Positions 9,226 to 17,083 of a stretch of DNA of 64,000 nt are shown here, piece after piece; the stretch's first letter is position 1; each line of letters opens with the position of its first letter. Location of the stretch: contig NZ_LAJG01000024.1 of NCBI RefSeq assembly GCF_000970455.1, positions 166,723-230,722 of the forward strand, read 5' to 3'. The notes beneath the pieces are model-generated. The model worked only from the letters and a program-made list of their open reading frames with translations, ran no database searches and was not told where the DNA came from. Origin of the DNA: Devosia soli. GTDB taxonomy: Bacteria > Pseudomonadota > Alphaproteobacteria > Rhizobiales > Devosiaceae. The position numbers and the translations under genes are program-made.

Positions 9226-9594
9226 ATGACACGGACGGGCTTTGAAGCCTTCGTCAGCCGCTTGCCGGCGGTTTTTGTCGTGCGGCAATGGCGCGACGAT
9301 TCGGTTGCCAAGGTCGGGGATAAGATTTTTGCGCTGCTCGATCGCGACCCGGGCGAGGTCTGGTGCAAGGTGTCGGACATGTCCTTCGATCTTTTGACCG
9401 AACTGCCCGGCATCCGACCCGCGCCCTATTTCGCTCGTGCAGGGTGGGTGGCGATTTCACACGAGAGCCCGCTAGCCGGTGATGAAGTCGAAGCCTATGT
9501 CGTCGAGGCGCATCGGCTAATCGCGGCCAAGTTGAGCAAAAAGCGGCGCCTGGCCTTGGGCATCGACCACCTGCCGATCCACGCGCCGCTTTGA
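9226..9594 (+). CDS. MmcQ/YjbR family protein
   Basis: A 122-residue protein with the CyaY-like fold of the MmcQ/YjbR family. Family-typical segments are VWCKVSD, PGIRPAPYFARAGWVAI (the conserved aromatic, arginine and tryptophan region) and a C-terminal AHRLIAAKLSKK helix. Members are small cytosolic proteins that have been proposed to bind DNA; the precise role is unknown. The ATG at 9226 starts directly at the domain, and longer upstream reading in the same frame overlaps msrA and is not family-like. It ends 3 bp before the convergent pseudoprotease gene. Confidence 0.85.
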   Translation: MTRTGFEAFVSRLPAVFVVRQWRDDSVAKVGDKIFALLDRDPGEVWCKVSDMSFDLLTELPGIRPAPYFARAGWVAISHESPLAGDEVEAYVVEAHRLIAAKLSKKRRLALGIDHLPIHAPL

Positions 9595-9597
9595 ATT

Positions 9598-10500
9598 CTA
9601 TTGAAGCTGAGGCTTCAGAAGGAAATCGTTGCGGTCTGCGGTCTTGACCCGAACCCACGACTCCCGGCCCGAACGGACGATGCGCAGCGAAAATTCCGAA
9701 CCCGGCGGAGCCTTGGCCCAAAGCTTGCGATAAAAATCGCCGAGGCTCTCGACTTCTTCGCCGTCGAGTTCGGAAATGATGTCACCGCTCTTGAGCCCAG
9801 CTTCATCTGCGGGGCCGCCATCGGAAACGTTCATCACCACGACGCCATTGTTGCGTTCGGCCGAAAAGACGCCCAGCCACGGCCGGGCTTCGCGCTTGGG
9901 ACGGCCGGTCGTGACCATGTCATCAAGAACGGGTTTGAGGAGATCGATCGGCACGATCATGTTGATATCGGTGGTGTCGCCGGCATGCAGCATCTGGAGG
10001 CGCAACGAGCCGATGCCGATGAGAGCATCGTTTTCGTCGAGCAGCGCTGCCCCGCCCCAGGATGGATGGAAGGGCGCGGTAAAAAGCGCTTCTTCAAGCA
10101 TATATTCCCAATAGCCGGCAAATTCCTGCTTGGCGACGATCTCGTTGAGCACCTCTTCGCCCTGCCCATCGATGATGCGACCGATATCCTTCACCCGCGC
10201 GCCGGCGGAACTGCCGAGGCGCAGGGGCGGCAGGTCGAGATCGCCAAGGGCCTGAACGAGGCCGAAGCCGGTTTCCTGATCAAAGCCGACGACATGGGCA
10301 GGCACGACGCGTTCGTCGTGGGTCGTCAGCCAGACTTCTTCAGCTTCGGTGATGAGATAGCCGATGGTGACGACCAGACCCTGATCGTTGATCACGGCGC
10401 CGCTGCCTTCGCGCAGCGTGCCGAGGGTCGAGGCCGTAAAGGCCGTTTCCGGAATGTGGGTTCGCAGCGCGACGACGGAGTGGCGCGGATTGGTGGACAT
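9598..10500 (-). CDS. HtrA-like S1C protein with PDZ domain, catalytic triad apparently lost
   Basis: A 300-residue protein with a trypsin-like domain (about 1-190) followed by a PDZ domain (about 205-290, with WLGVF, GGPADEAGLKSGDIISELDG and LRIVRSG). The fold signatures of DegP/HtrA proteases are recognisable, but each catalytic position looks replaced. The usual TNxHVV becomes TIGYLI (His to Tyr), the TDLAV region becomes TGFGL (Asp to Gly), and the GNSGGP motif becomes PSWGGA (Ser to Trp). No signal peptide is evident, so it may be cytosolic. It is therefore probably a scaffold or substrate-binding pseudoprotease. The alignment was made by eye. Confidence 0.85.
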   Translation of the reverse strand: MSTNPRHSVVALRTHIPETAFTASTLGTLREGSGAVINDQGLVVTIGYLITEAEEVWLTTHDERVVPAHVVGFDQETGFGLVQALGDLDLPPLRLGSSAGARVKDIGRIIDGQGEEVLNEIVAKQEFAGYWEYMLEEALFTAPFHPSWGGAALLDENDALIGIGSLRLQMLHAGDTTDINMIVPIDLLKPVLDDMVTTGRPKREARPWLGVFSAERNNGVVVMNVSDGGPADEAGLKSGDIISELDGEEVESLGDFYRKLWAKAPPGSEFSLRIVRSGRESWVRVKTADRNDFLLKPQLQ

Positions 10501-10693
10501 GTCTTATCCCCCTGATGTGTTCTTTATCCATTAGATAGGCCCGAACGGGTCTGGCGCAAGCATGGCTCCAACTCTCGCCACGTGCAGAGCAGAACGCCTA
10601 TTCAATCCTGAATAGCTGATCGCCAAAACTACCCAATCCAATTCACCTCCATGGGGAGGTATCGTTCTTCTCGTGAACAAGAAGGACATTATC

Positions 10694-11098
10694 ATGACCA
10701 CCATCGCGACCCGCCGCCCAGCCCTTTCCCTGACGACGCCCATTTTCCTCCAACGCCTGGAAGGCCTCGCGGCGATGGGTTTCGGCATAGTTGCTTACGC
10801 GTTCCTCGATCAATCCTGGCTGGTTTTCGCTCTTTTGTTTCTGTCTCCCGATCTTTTCATGCTGGGCTATCTTCGATCGATCCGGACGGGTGCGGCGCTC
10901 TATAATCTCGGACATAGCTATGCAGCACCGGCGCTGCTGGCCCTTGGCGGGCTTTTCGCTGGCGAGATCTTTTATGGGCTGGCAGCCATCTGGGTCGCCC
11001 ATATCGGTTTTGACCGTATGCTCGGCTATGGGCTCAAGCTCGATGGCGGCTTCGATCAGACCCATCTCGGACCGATCGGCAAGGCCAAGGCGCGCTGA
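10694..11098 (+). CDS. DUF4260 family membrane protein
   Basis: A 134-residue integral membrane protein matching DUF4260 closely. The blocks are RLEGLAAMGFGIVAYAF, LSPDLFMLGYL, GAALYNLGHSYAAPALL, IWVAHIGFDRMLGYGLK and the C-terminal THLG. About four membrane segments are expected; the function of the family is not known. I chose the ATG at 10694 because AGAAGGA lies 7 nt upstream. A GTG at 10673 would add seven residues. Confidence 0.93.
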   Translation: MTTIATRRPALSLTTPIFLQRLEGLAAMGFGIVAYAFLDQSWLVFALLFLSPDLFMLGYLRSIRTGAALYNLGHSYAAPALLALGGLFAGEIFYGLAAIWVAHIGFDRMLGYGLKLDGGFDQTHLGPIGKAKAR

Positions 11099-11143
11099 GC
11101 GCCTTCGCGGAACGCCAAGCCCCATGGCGGCATTTTGGCTTGC

Positions 11144-11851
11144 ATGACTTACGAACTTTATTATTGGACCGGTATTCAGGGCCGGGGCGAATATGTGCGG
11201 CTGGCGCTCGAAGAAGCAGGCGCGGCCTATACCGACATGGCGCGGGTCGAAGGCGATGGAGTGATCGAGGCCCTCGCCGAAGCCATCGACACACCGAGCT
11301 TTGCGCCTCCGGTGCTCAAGCATGGCGATGTGGTGGTGGGGCAGACCAGCGCCATTCTATTCTATCTTGGCGGTACCCTCGATCTGGCGCCGCTAGACGA
11401 ACGGCTCAAGCTCTGGACACACCAGACTCAGCTGACCATCGCGGACTTCGTTCTTGAGGGACACGACGTGCATCATCCGCTCGGGGCGGGAAAATATTAC
11501 GAAGAGCAGAAGCCGGAAGCGCTGCGGCGTGCAAAGGAGTTTCGTGACGAGCGAGTGCCGAAGTTTCTTAAATGGTTCGAGACGATCCTGGCGCGCAATC
11601 CGGCCGGGCCGGAATTTTTGGCCGGCGATCGGCTGAGCTATGCCGACCTGTCGCTGTTTCAGGTGATGGAGGGGCTGCATTATGCCTTCCCCAAACTAAT
11701 GGGTCGGATCGGCCGGGAGTTTGAACGGGTGGAGGACCTGCGCGAGCGCGTGCGGGCGCGGCCGAATATTTCTGCGTATCTGCGGAGCGAGCGGCGGCTG
11801 GCGCCGAATGAGAACGATCTGTTCCGGCATTATCCGGAGTTGGATGGGTAG
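11144..11851 (+). CDS. Glutathione S-transferase family protein
   Basis: A 235-residue cytosolic GST-fold protein. The N-terminal thioredoxin-like domain starts TYELYYWTGIQGRGEYVRLALEE in the manner of sigma/alpha-class GSTs, with a Tyr at the usual catalytic place. The cis-Pro region is FAPPVL and the glutathione-contacting QTSAILFYL follows. The helical C-terminal domain holds LSYADLSLFQVMEGL. The ATG at 11144 is used; an upstream TTG would add only three residues. It lies 45 bp after the DUF4260 gene, possibly in one transcript. The substrate is unknown. Confidence 0.9.
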   Translation: MTYELYYWTGIQGRGEYVRLALEEAGAAYTDMARVEGDGVIEALAEAIDTPSFAPPVLKHGDVVVGQTSAILFYLGGTLDLAPLDERLKLWTHQTQLTIADFVLEGHDVHHPLGAGKYYEEQKPEALRRAKEFRDERVPKFLKWFETILARNPAGPEFLAGDRLSYADLSLFQVMEGLHYAFPKLMGRIGREFERVEDLRERVRARPNISAYLRSERRLAPNENDLFRHYPELDG

Positions 11852-11890
11852 GGACGCTTCAATGGCCCTCATGGGGGCAAGTCACCGCGC

Positions 11891-11915
11891 TTCCCTCGGG
11901 TCAAGCACGAGGGAA
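11891..11915. repeat. Inverted repeat between convergent genes
   Basis: Arms TTCCCTCG and CGAGGGAA pair perfectly over 8 bp around the loop GGTCAAGCA, between the GST gene and the convergent RutR-like gene. No T-run follows on either strand. It could be a transcription-end hairpin or a worn REP-type sequence. The string CCCTCGGGTCAAGC recurs near 35218 without the second arm. Confidence 0.5.
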
Positions 11916-11961
11916 GAACGGCGGTCTTGAAAGCGTCTGGGCAGGCGTGCGAGGTTCGGTG

Positions 11962-12681
11962 CTATCCCTTCGCCTTCGGCGTCAGGCCGTGCAAGAAGAG
12001 CTGTTCGAGGTATCGTGCCGCATCTTCGAACCGCCCTTCCCCGCCGCGGCCCTTGCCCAAAATCGCCCGCACCTGCACGTCGAAATCGGCATAGTGCTGG
12101 GTGGTGGCCCAGATCGAAAAGATCAGGTGATAGGGGTCGGTGCGGGAAATCTTGCCTTGGTCCATCCAGGCCATCAGCACCTGGGCTTTCTCATCGACCA
12201 GTGCCTTCAGATCCACTTCCAGCATATCGATGATATGGGGGGCGCCGCGCAGCATTTCGTTGGCGAAAAGCCGGCTTTGGCGGGGGAAATCGCGCGCCAT
12301 TTCGAGTTTTCGCCGGATATAGGAGCGGATTTCGACGAAGGGGTCGCCGTCGGCGCGCATTTCCTCGAGCGGGGCAAGCCAGGTGACGAGGAGTTCGGAC
12401 ATCAGGCGCCGGTGGATCTCTTCCTTTTTCGGGAAGTAATAGAGCAGGTTAGGTTTGCTCATGCCGGCCACTTCGGCGATCTGGTCGATGGTGGCGCCGC
12501 GAAAGCCGTGGACGGAGAAAACTTCGAGCGCGGCCTCGAGAATGATGTCCTGCTTTTCCCGCTGAATGCGCGTTTGCGGACGCGGCTTTGCAGGGGCTGT
12601 GGCGACTTTGGCGTTCGCCTTGTGCTGGCGCTTCGCCTGGGTCTTCGAAGCCTCGACCGTTTTCACCTTTTTGGGCGCCAT
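11962..12681 (-). CDS. RutR-like TetR family regulator
   Basis: A 239-residue TetR repressor. A basic, Lys/Ala-rich N-terminal tail (about 1-40) precedes the helix-turn-helix: QDIILEAALEVFSVHGFRGATI, then IAEVAGMSKPNLLYYFPKKEEI. The C-terminal part matches the RutR (YcdC) ligand domain, with RLFANEMLRGAP, ISRTDPYHLIFSIWATTQHYADF and the terminal AARYLEQLFLHGL. RutR of E. coli senses uracil. Divergent from a pyrimidine/beta-amino-acid catabolic operon, with a RutR-box-like site between them, it most likely represses that operon. The start at 12681 is the best-placed ATG; upstream ATGs are possible but would lengthen the disordered tail. Confidence 0.9.
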   Translation of the reverse strand: MAPKKVKTVEASKTQAKRQHKANAKVATAPAKPRPQTRIQREKQDIILEAALEVFSVHGFRGATIDQIAEVAGMSKPNLLYYFPKKEEIHRRLMSELLVTWLAPLEEMRADGDPFVEIRSYIRRKLEMARDFPRQSRLFANEMLRGAPHIIDMLEVDLKALVDEKAQVLMAWMDQGKISRTDPYHLIFSIWATTQHYADFDVQVRAILGKGRGGEGRFEDAARYLEQLFLHGLTPKAKG

Positions 12682-12716
12682 TTTCGTCTTGCGGGAATGA
12701 ACAGGAGTGCTAACAT

Positions 12717-12732
12717 TTTTCCAACTGGTCAA
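12717..12732. promoter_or_regulatory. RutR-box-like operator (TTTTCCAACTGGTCAA)
   Basis: This site fits the E. coli RutR consensus TTGACCAnnTGGTCAA at 12 of 14 defined bases; the two mismatches are both in the left half. It lies in the 126-bp space between the RutR-like gene and the divergent transaminase gene, about 75 bp before the transaminase start. The match is seen in the sequence; binding by the neighbouring regulator is inference. Confidence 0.65.
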
Positions 12733-12807
12733 AAATCTTGGTCGCATAAACGCTTCGTCTGCGCCAGCGCAAAATGACCGGACAACATCCAAGGGAGCGC
12801 CTTCGCC

Positions 12808-14133
12808 GTGTCCACCTCAACCGTCGTGCCGAACGATCTCAGTGCGTTCTGGATGCCGTTTACGGCGAACCGGCAATTCAAGAAGGCGCCGCGCATGTTC
12901 GTCGCGGCCAAGGACATGCATTATACGACCTCGGACGGCCGGCAGGTGCTCGACGGCACGGCGGGACTGTGGTGCGTCAATGCCGGCCACGCGCGGCCGA
13001 AAATCGTCGAGGCGATCGCTAACCAGGCGGCCGAACTCGACTATGCGCCGGCCTTCCAGATGGGGCATCCCAAGGCGTTTGAACTCGCCAACCGCATCAT
13101 CGACATCGCCCCCAAGGGGCTCGACCACGTACTTTTCACCAATTCCGGTTCGGAATCGGTGGAAACGGCGCTGAAAGTGGCGCTCGCCTATCAGAAGGTG
13201 AAGGGGCAAGGCTCACGCACCCGCCTGATCGGCCGCGAGCGCGGCTATCACGGGGTCAATTTCGGCGGCATTTCGGTGGGCGGGATCGTCACCAATCGCA
13301 AAATGTTCGGCACGCTGCTCACCGGCGTCGACCATATGCCCCATACCCATAACATCGCCAAAAACGCGTTCTCAAAGGGCCTGCCCCCGCATGGGGTCGA
13401 TCTCGCCGACGAACTCGAGCGCATTGTTACCCTTCATGACGCCTCGACCATCGCGGCCGTGATCGTCGAGCCGGTGGCCGGATCGACCGGCGTGCTCATT
13501 CCGCCGCCGGGCTATCTCAAGCGCCTGCGCGAAATCACCAAGAAGCATGGCATTCTGCTGATTTTTGACGAAGTCATCACCGGCTATGGACGCCTCGGGA
13601 CGGCATTTGGCGCCGATTATTTCGACGTCGTGCCCGATATCATGGTGACGGCCAAGGGCCTGACCAATGGCGTCATCCCGATGGGTGCGGTGCTGGTTTC
13701 GGCCGAGATCCACGATGCCTTCATGGATGGGCCGGAACACGTCATCGAATTTTTCCACGGCTACACCTATTCGGGCAATCCTGTGGCCTCGGCGGCGGGC
13801 CTTGCGGCCCTTGCCACCTATAAGGAAGAAGGGCTTTTCGAACGCGGCGCGGCGCTGGCGCCCAAATGGGAAGAGGCGCTGCACAGCTTGAAGGGCCTGC
13901 CGCATGTGATCGACATCCGCAATATCGGCATGGTGGGCGCCATCGAACTGCAGCCGATTGACGGGCAGCCGACCAAGCGGGCATTTTCGGCCTTCCTCAA
14001 GGCGTTCGAGCAGGGGCTACTGATCCGCACAACGGGCGATATCATCGCGCTGTCGCCGCCGCTGATCATTTCGGAAAGCCAGATCGACGAGATCGTCACC
14101 AAGCTTGGCGGCATCCTCAAAACGCTTGAGTGA
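12808..14133 (+). CDS. Omega-amino acid (beta-alanine)-pyruvate transaminase
   Basis: A 441-residue class III PLP aminotransferase starting at GTG. The opening NDLSAFWMPFTANRQFK is characteristic of beta-alanine:pyruvate transaminases (EC 2.6.1.18). The motif LIFDEVITGYGRLG and the Schiff-base lysine in VTAKGLTNGVIPMGAV mark the cofactor site. It converts beta-alanine or beta-aminoisobutyrate to malonate semialdehyde or methylmalonate semialdehyde. The next gene consumes these, and the upstream substrates come from the amidohydrolase and dihydropyrimidinase two and three genes on. It is the first gene of the presumed operon controlled by the RutR-like protein. Confidence 0.93.
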   Translation: MSTSTVVPNDLSAFWMPFTANRQFKKAPRMFVAAKDMHYTTSDGRQVLDGTAGLWCVNAGHARPKIVEAIANQAAELDYAPAFQMGHPKAFELANRIIDIAPKGLDHVLFTNSGSESVETALKVALAYQKVKGQGSRTRLIGRERGYHGVNFGGISVGGIVTNRKMFGTLLTGVDHMPHTHNIAKNAFSKGLPPHGVDLADELERIVTLHDASTIAAVIVEPVAGSTGVLIPPPGYLKRLREITKKHGILLIFDEVITGYGRLGTAFGADYFDVVPDIMVTAKGLTNGVIPMGAVLVSAEIHDAFMDGPEHVIEFFHGYTYSGNPVASAAGLAALATYKEEGLFERGAALAPKWEEALHSLKGLPHVIDIRNIGMVGAIELQPIDGQPTKRAFSAFLKAFEQGLLIRTTGDIIALSPPLIISESQIDEIVTKLGGILKTLE

Positions 14134-14136
14134 AAT

Positions 14137-14178
14137 GGAACAAATATTCTACAGATAGAAATATAGAATTTTTGTTCC
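14137..14178. repeat. AT-rich inverted repeat in the transaminase-dehydrogenase gap
   Basis: Arms GGAACAAATATTCTA (14137-14151) and TAGAATTTTTGTTCC (14164-14178) pair over 15 bp with a single mismatch around a 12-nt loop. It begins 4 bp after the transaminase stop and ends just before the GGGAGG ribosome binding site of the next gene. It is strikingly AT-rich for this genome. It may be an operator for an internal promoter or an mRNA stem-loop that separates expression of the two genes. Confidence 0.6.
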
Positions 14179-14193
14179 CAGGGAGGATCGCGC

Positions 14194-15690
14194 ATGCAGA
14201 TCATCGAGAATGCCGTAGGCGGCAAGCGCTACACATCGACTTCGACGCGGCGCGTTCCGGTCTTCAATCCGGCAACCGGCGAGCAGAGCGCAGAGCTGCC
14301 GCTGTCGACGCTGAGCGAACTGAACGAGGCCGTGGCTTCAGCCAAGAAGGCGCAGGTGGCCTGGGGCAACACGCCGCCAATGAAGCGGGCGCGCGTCATG
14401 TTCAAGTTCAAGGCGCTGCTCGATCAATATGCCGACGATCTCGCCCGCGAGATTTCCAAGGAACACGGCAAGGTGCATGACGATGCCTTGGGAGAAGTGG
14501 CGCGCGGCATCGATTGCGTCGACTTTGCCTGCGGCATTCCGCATCTCCTCAAGGGCGAATTTTCGCGCAATGTCGGGCCCTCGATCGACTCTTATTCCGA
14601 TCGTCAGCCGCTCGGCGTCGTCGCCGGCATTACCCCGTTCAACTTCCCGGCCATGGTGCCGATGTGGATGTATCCGGCCGCGATCGCTTGCGGCAATGCG
14701 TTTATCCTCAAGCCATCCGAGCGCGACCCGTCTGCGCCCATGCTGGCCTGGAACCTCTTTATGGAAGCCGGGCTCCCCGAAGGCATTCTCAACGTCGTTC
14801 ATGGCGACAAGGAAATGGTCGACGGGATCTTAGATCACCCCGACATTAAGGCCGTCAGCTTCGTCGGGTCGACGCCGATTGCGGAATATGTCTACCAGCG
14901 CGGGACGCAGGCGGGTAAGCGCGTGCAGGCGCTCGGCGGCGCCAAGAACCACATGATCATCATGCCCGATGCCGATCTCGACCAGGCGGCCGACGCGCTG
15001 ATGGGCGCGGGCTATGGCTCGGCCGGCGAGCGCTGCATGGCGATTTCGGTGGCGGTGCCGGTAGGCAAGGCGACGGCGGATGCGCTGGTCGCAAAACTCA
15101 AGCCGCGCGTCGAAAGCCTCAAGATCGGTCCGGCGACCGACAAGGACGCGGAAATGGGTCCGGTGGTCACCAAGATGCACCGGGACAAGATTCTTGGTTA
15201 CATTGATTCCGGTGTCGAACAGGGCGCCTCGCTCGTCGTCGACGGCCGCGGGTTCAAGCTGCAGGGCTATGAGAACGGCTACTATGTGGGGGGTACGCTC
15301 TTCGACAATGTCGAGCCGGAGATGAAGATCTATAAGGAAGAGATCTTTGGGCCCGTGCTTTCCGTCGTACGCCGCGACAGTTTCAAGGACGCGGTCGACC
15401 TGATCCACGGGCATGAATATGCCAATGGCACGGCGATCTTTACCCGCGACGGCGATGCGGCGCGGGAATTTGCCGACAAGATTGAAGTTGGGATGGTGGG
15501 CATCAACGTGCCGATCCCGGTGCCGGTGGCGTATCACAGCTTTGGCGGCTGGAAGCGGAGCCTTTTTGGCGACCATTCGATCTATGGGCCCGAAGGCATC
15601 CACTTCTATACGCGGCTCAAAACCGTCACCACCCGCTGGCCAGCCGGCATCAAGGGCGGGGCGGAGTTCACCTTCCCGAGCTTGAAGTAA
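14194..15690 (+). CDS. mmsA: CoA-acylating methylmalonate-semialdehyde dehydrogenase
   Basis: A 498-residue aldehyde dehydrogenase of the CoA-acylating MmsA/IolA type. It turns methylmalonate semialdehyde into propionyl-CoA, or malonate semialdehyde into acetyl-CoA, with NAD and CoA. Diagnostic segments are GITPFNFPAMVPMWMYPAAI, ALGGAKNHMIIMPDADLD and the nucleophile in GSAGERCMAISVAVPVG. The ATG follows GGGAGG. It completes the pathway from beta-amino acids released by reductive pyrimidine breakdown, and it could also serve valine degradation. Confidence 0.95.
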   Translation: MQIIENAVGGKRYTSTSTRRVPVFNPATGEQSAELPLSTLSELNEAVASAKKAQVAWGNTPPMKRARVMFKFKALLDQYADDLAREISKEHGKVHDDALGEVARGIDCVDFACGIPHLLKGEFSRNVGPSIDSYSDRQPLGVVAGITPFNFPAMVPMWMYPAAIACGNAFILKPSERDPSAPMLAWNLFMEAGLPEGILNVVHGDKEMVDGILDHPDIKAVSFVGSTPIAEYVYQRGTQAGKRVQALGGAKNHMIIMPDADLDQAADALMGAGYGSAGERCMAISVAVPVGKATADALVAKLKPRVESLKIGPATDKDAEMGPVVTKMHRDKILGYIDSGVEQGASLVVDGRGFKLQGYENGYYVGGTLFDNVEPEMKIYKEEIFGPVLSVVRRDSFKDAVDLIHGHEYANGTAIFTRDGDAAREFADKIEVGMVGINVPIPVPVAYHSFGGWKRSLFGDHSIYGPEGIHFYTRLKTVTTRWPAGIKGGAEFTFPSLK

Positions 15691-15696
15691 TATCCT

Positions 15697-15735
15697 GGCC
15701 CTGCCCTCGCTGCGCGACGGCGGGGCCTTTTCTTT
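15697..15735 (+). terminator. Possible rho-independent terminator after mmsA
   Basis: GGCCCTGCC pairs with GGCGGGGCC (one bulge or mismatch) around a GC-rich loop and is followed by TTTTCTTT. It lies between mmsA and the amidohydrolase gene, so the catabolic cluster may be two transcripts or show partial attenuation here. Confidence 0.55.
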
Positions 15736-15761
15736 GACCACCCTAGACGAATGAGCAAACG

Positions 15762-17012
15762 ATGACCTCTCCCGGCGAAAACCTTCGGATTAACGGCGAC
15801 CGGCTCTGGGAGAGCTTGATGGACATGGCCAAGATCGGGCCGGGGATCGCGGGCGGTAACAACCGGCAGACGCTGACCGATAGCGACAAGGAAGGGCGCG
15901 AACTGTTCCAGCGCTGGTGCGAAGATGCGGGGCTCAGCATGGGCGTCGATAAGATGGGCACCATGTTCATGACGCGCGCCGGGACGGACCCGGATGCGCT
16001 GCCTGTTTATATCGGCTCGCACCTCGATACGCAGCCGACAGGCGGCAAGTATGATGGCGTGCTGGGGGTTCTGGCTGGACTCGAAGTCGTGCGCTCGATG
16101 AATGACCTGGGGATCAAGACCAGGCACCCGATCGTCGTCACCAATTGGACCAATGAGGAAGGCGCGCGGTTTGCGCCGGCCATGCTCGCTTCCGGCGTCT
16201 TCGCGGGCGTCCACACCATGGACTATGCGTACAACCGCAAGGACATGGACGGAAAGCTCTTCGGCGATGAGCTCAAACGCATCGGCTGGGTGGGCGAGGA
16301 AGAAGTGGGCGCGCGCAAAATGCACGCCTATTTCGAATATCACATCGAGCAGGGGCCGATCCTTGAGGCCGAAAAGAAGCAGATCGGCGTCGTCACCCAT
16401 TGCCAGGGGCTGTGGTGGCTTGAATTCACGCTGACCGGCAAGGAGGCGCATACCGGCTCGACGCCGATGACCATGCGCGTCAATGCCGGGCTCGCCATGG
16501 CGCGCATCATGGAAATGGTGCAGGCCGTGGCGATGGGCGAGCAGCCGGGTGCAGTGGCGGGCGTGGGCCAGGTGAAGTTCTCGCCCAATTCGCGGAATGT
16601 GTTGCCGGGAACGGCGGTGTTCACGGTGGATATGCGCACGCCGAGCCAGGAAAAGCTCGATCGCATGCGCGCGACGATCGAGGCCAAGGCCGCCGAGATT
16701 TGTTCCGAGCTCGGGGTCGGGTGTTCCGTGGAAGCCGTGGGACACTTTGACCCGGTGACCTTTGATCCGACGCTGGTCGGCCGCGTGCGCTCAGCGGCGG
16801 AGAAGCTGGGGTATTCGCACATGAACATCATTTCCGGCGCCGGGCACGATGCCTGCTGGGCGGCGAAGGTCGCGCCATCGACCATGATCATGTGCCCCTG
16901 CGTCGGCGGCTTGAGCCACAACGAGGCGGAAGAGATTTCAATGGAATGGGCGGCAGCGGGCTGCGACGTGCTGTTCCATGCCGTGGTGGAGACGGCGGAG
17001 ATCGTCGAATAA
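15762..17012 (+). CDS. N-carbamoyl-beta-alanine amidohydrolase / Zn-dependent carbamoylase
   Basis: A 416-residue M20-family metal hydrolase of the hydantoinase/carbamoylase group. Metal ligands are visible in GSHLDTQPTGGKYDG (His and Asp), NEEGARFAP (Glu pair) and HIEQGPILE, with a further His in GAGHDACW and near the C-terminus LSHNEAEEI. The family hydrolyses N-carbamoyl amino acids to the amino acid, CO2 and ammonia. Placed before a dihydropyrimidinase and after a beta-alanine transaminase, it most likely acts as beta-ureidopropionase (PydC type). The sequence alone does not exclude L-carbamoylase or allantoate amidohydrolase activity. Confidence 0.9.
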   Translation: MTSPGENLRINGDRLWESLMDMAKIGPGIAGGNNRQTLTDSDKEGRELFQRWCEDAGLSMGVDKMGTMFMTRAGTDPDALPVYIGSHLDTQPTGGKYDGVLGVLAGLEVVRSMNDLGIKTRHPIVVTNWTNEEGARFAPAMLASGVFAGVHTMDYAYNRKDMDGKLFGDELKRIGWVGEEEVGARKMHAYFEYHIEQGPILEAEKKQIGVVTHCQGLWWLEFTLTGKEAHTGSTPMTMRVNAGLAMARIMEMVQAVAMGEQPGAVAGVGQVKFSPNSRNVLPGTAVFTVDMRTPSQEKLDRMRATIEAKAAEICSELGVGCSVEAVGHFDPVTFDPTLVGRVRSAAEKLGYSHMNIISGAGHDACWAAKVAPSTMIMCPCVGGLSHNEAEEISMEWAAAGCDVLFHAVVETAEIVE

Positions 17013-17083
17013 CGAAACAACAGACCTGCCGAAAGCGCTGAGGGGTGCGCGGCGGGTCTTCAAGACTGCAAGGGAACGAAGAT

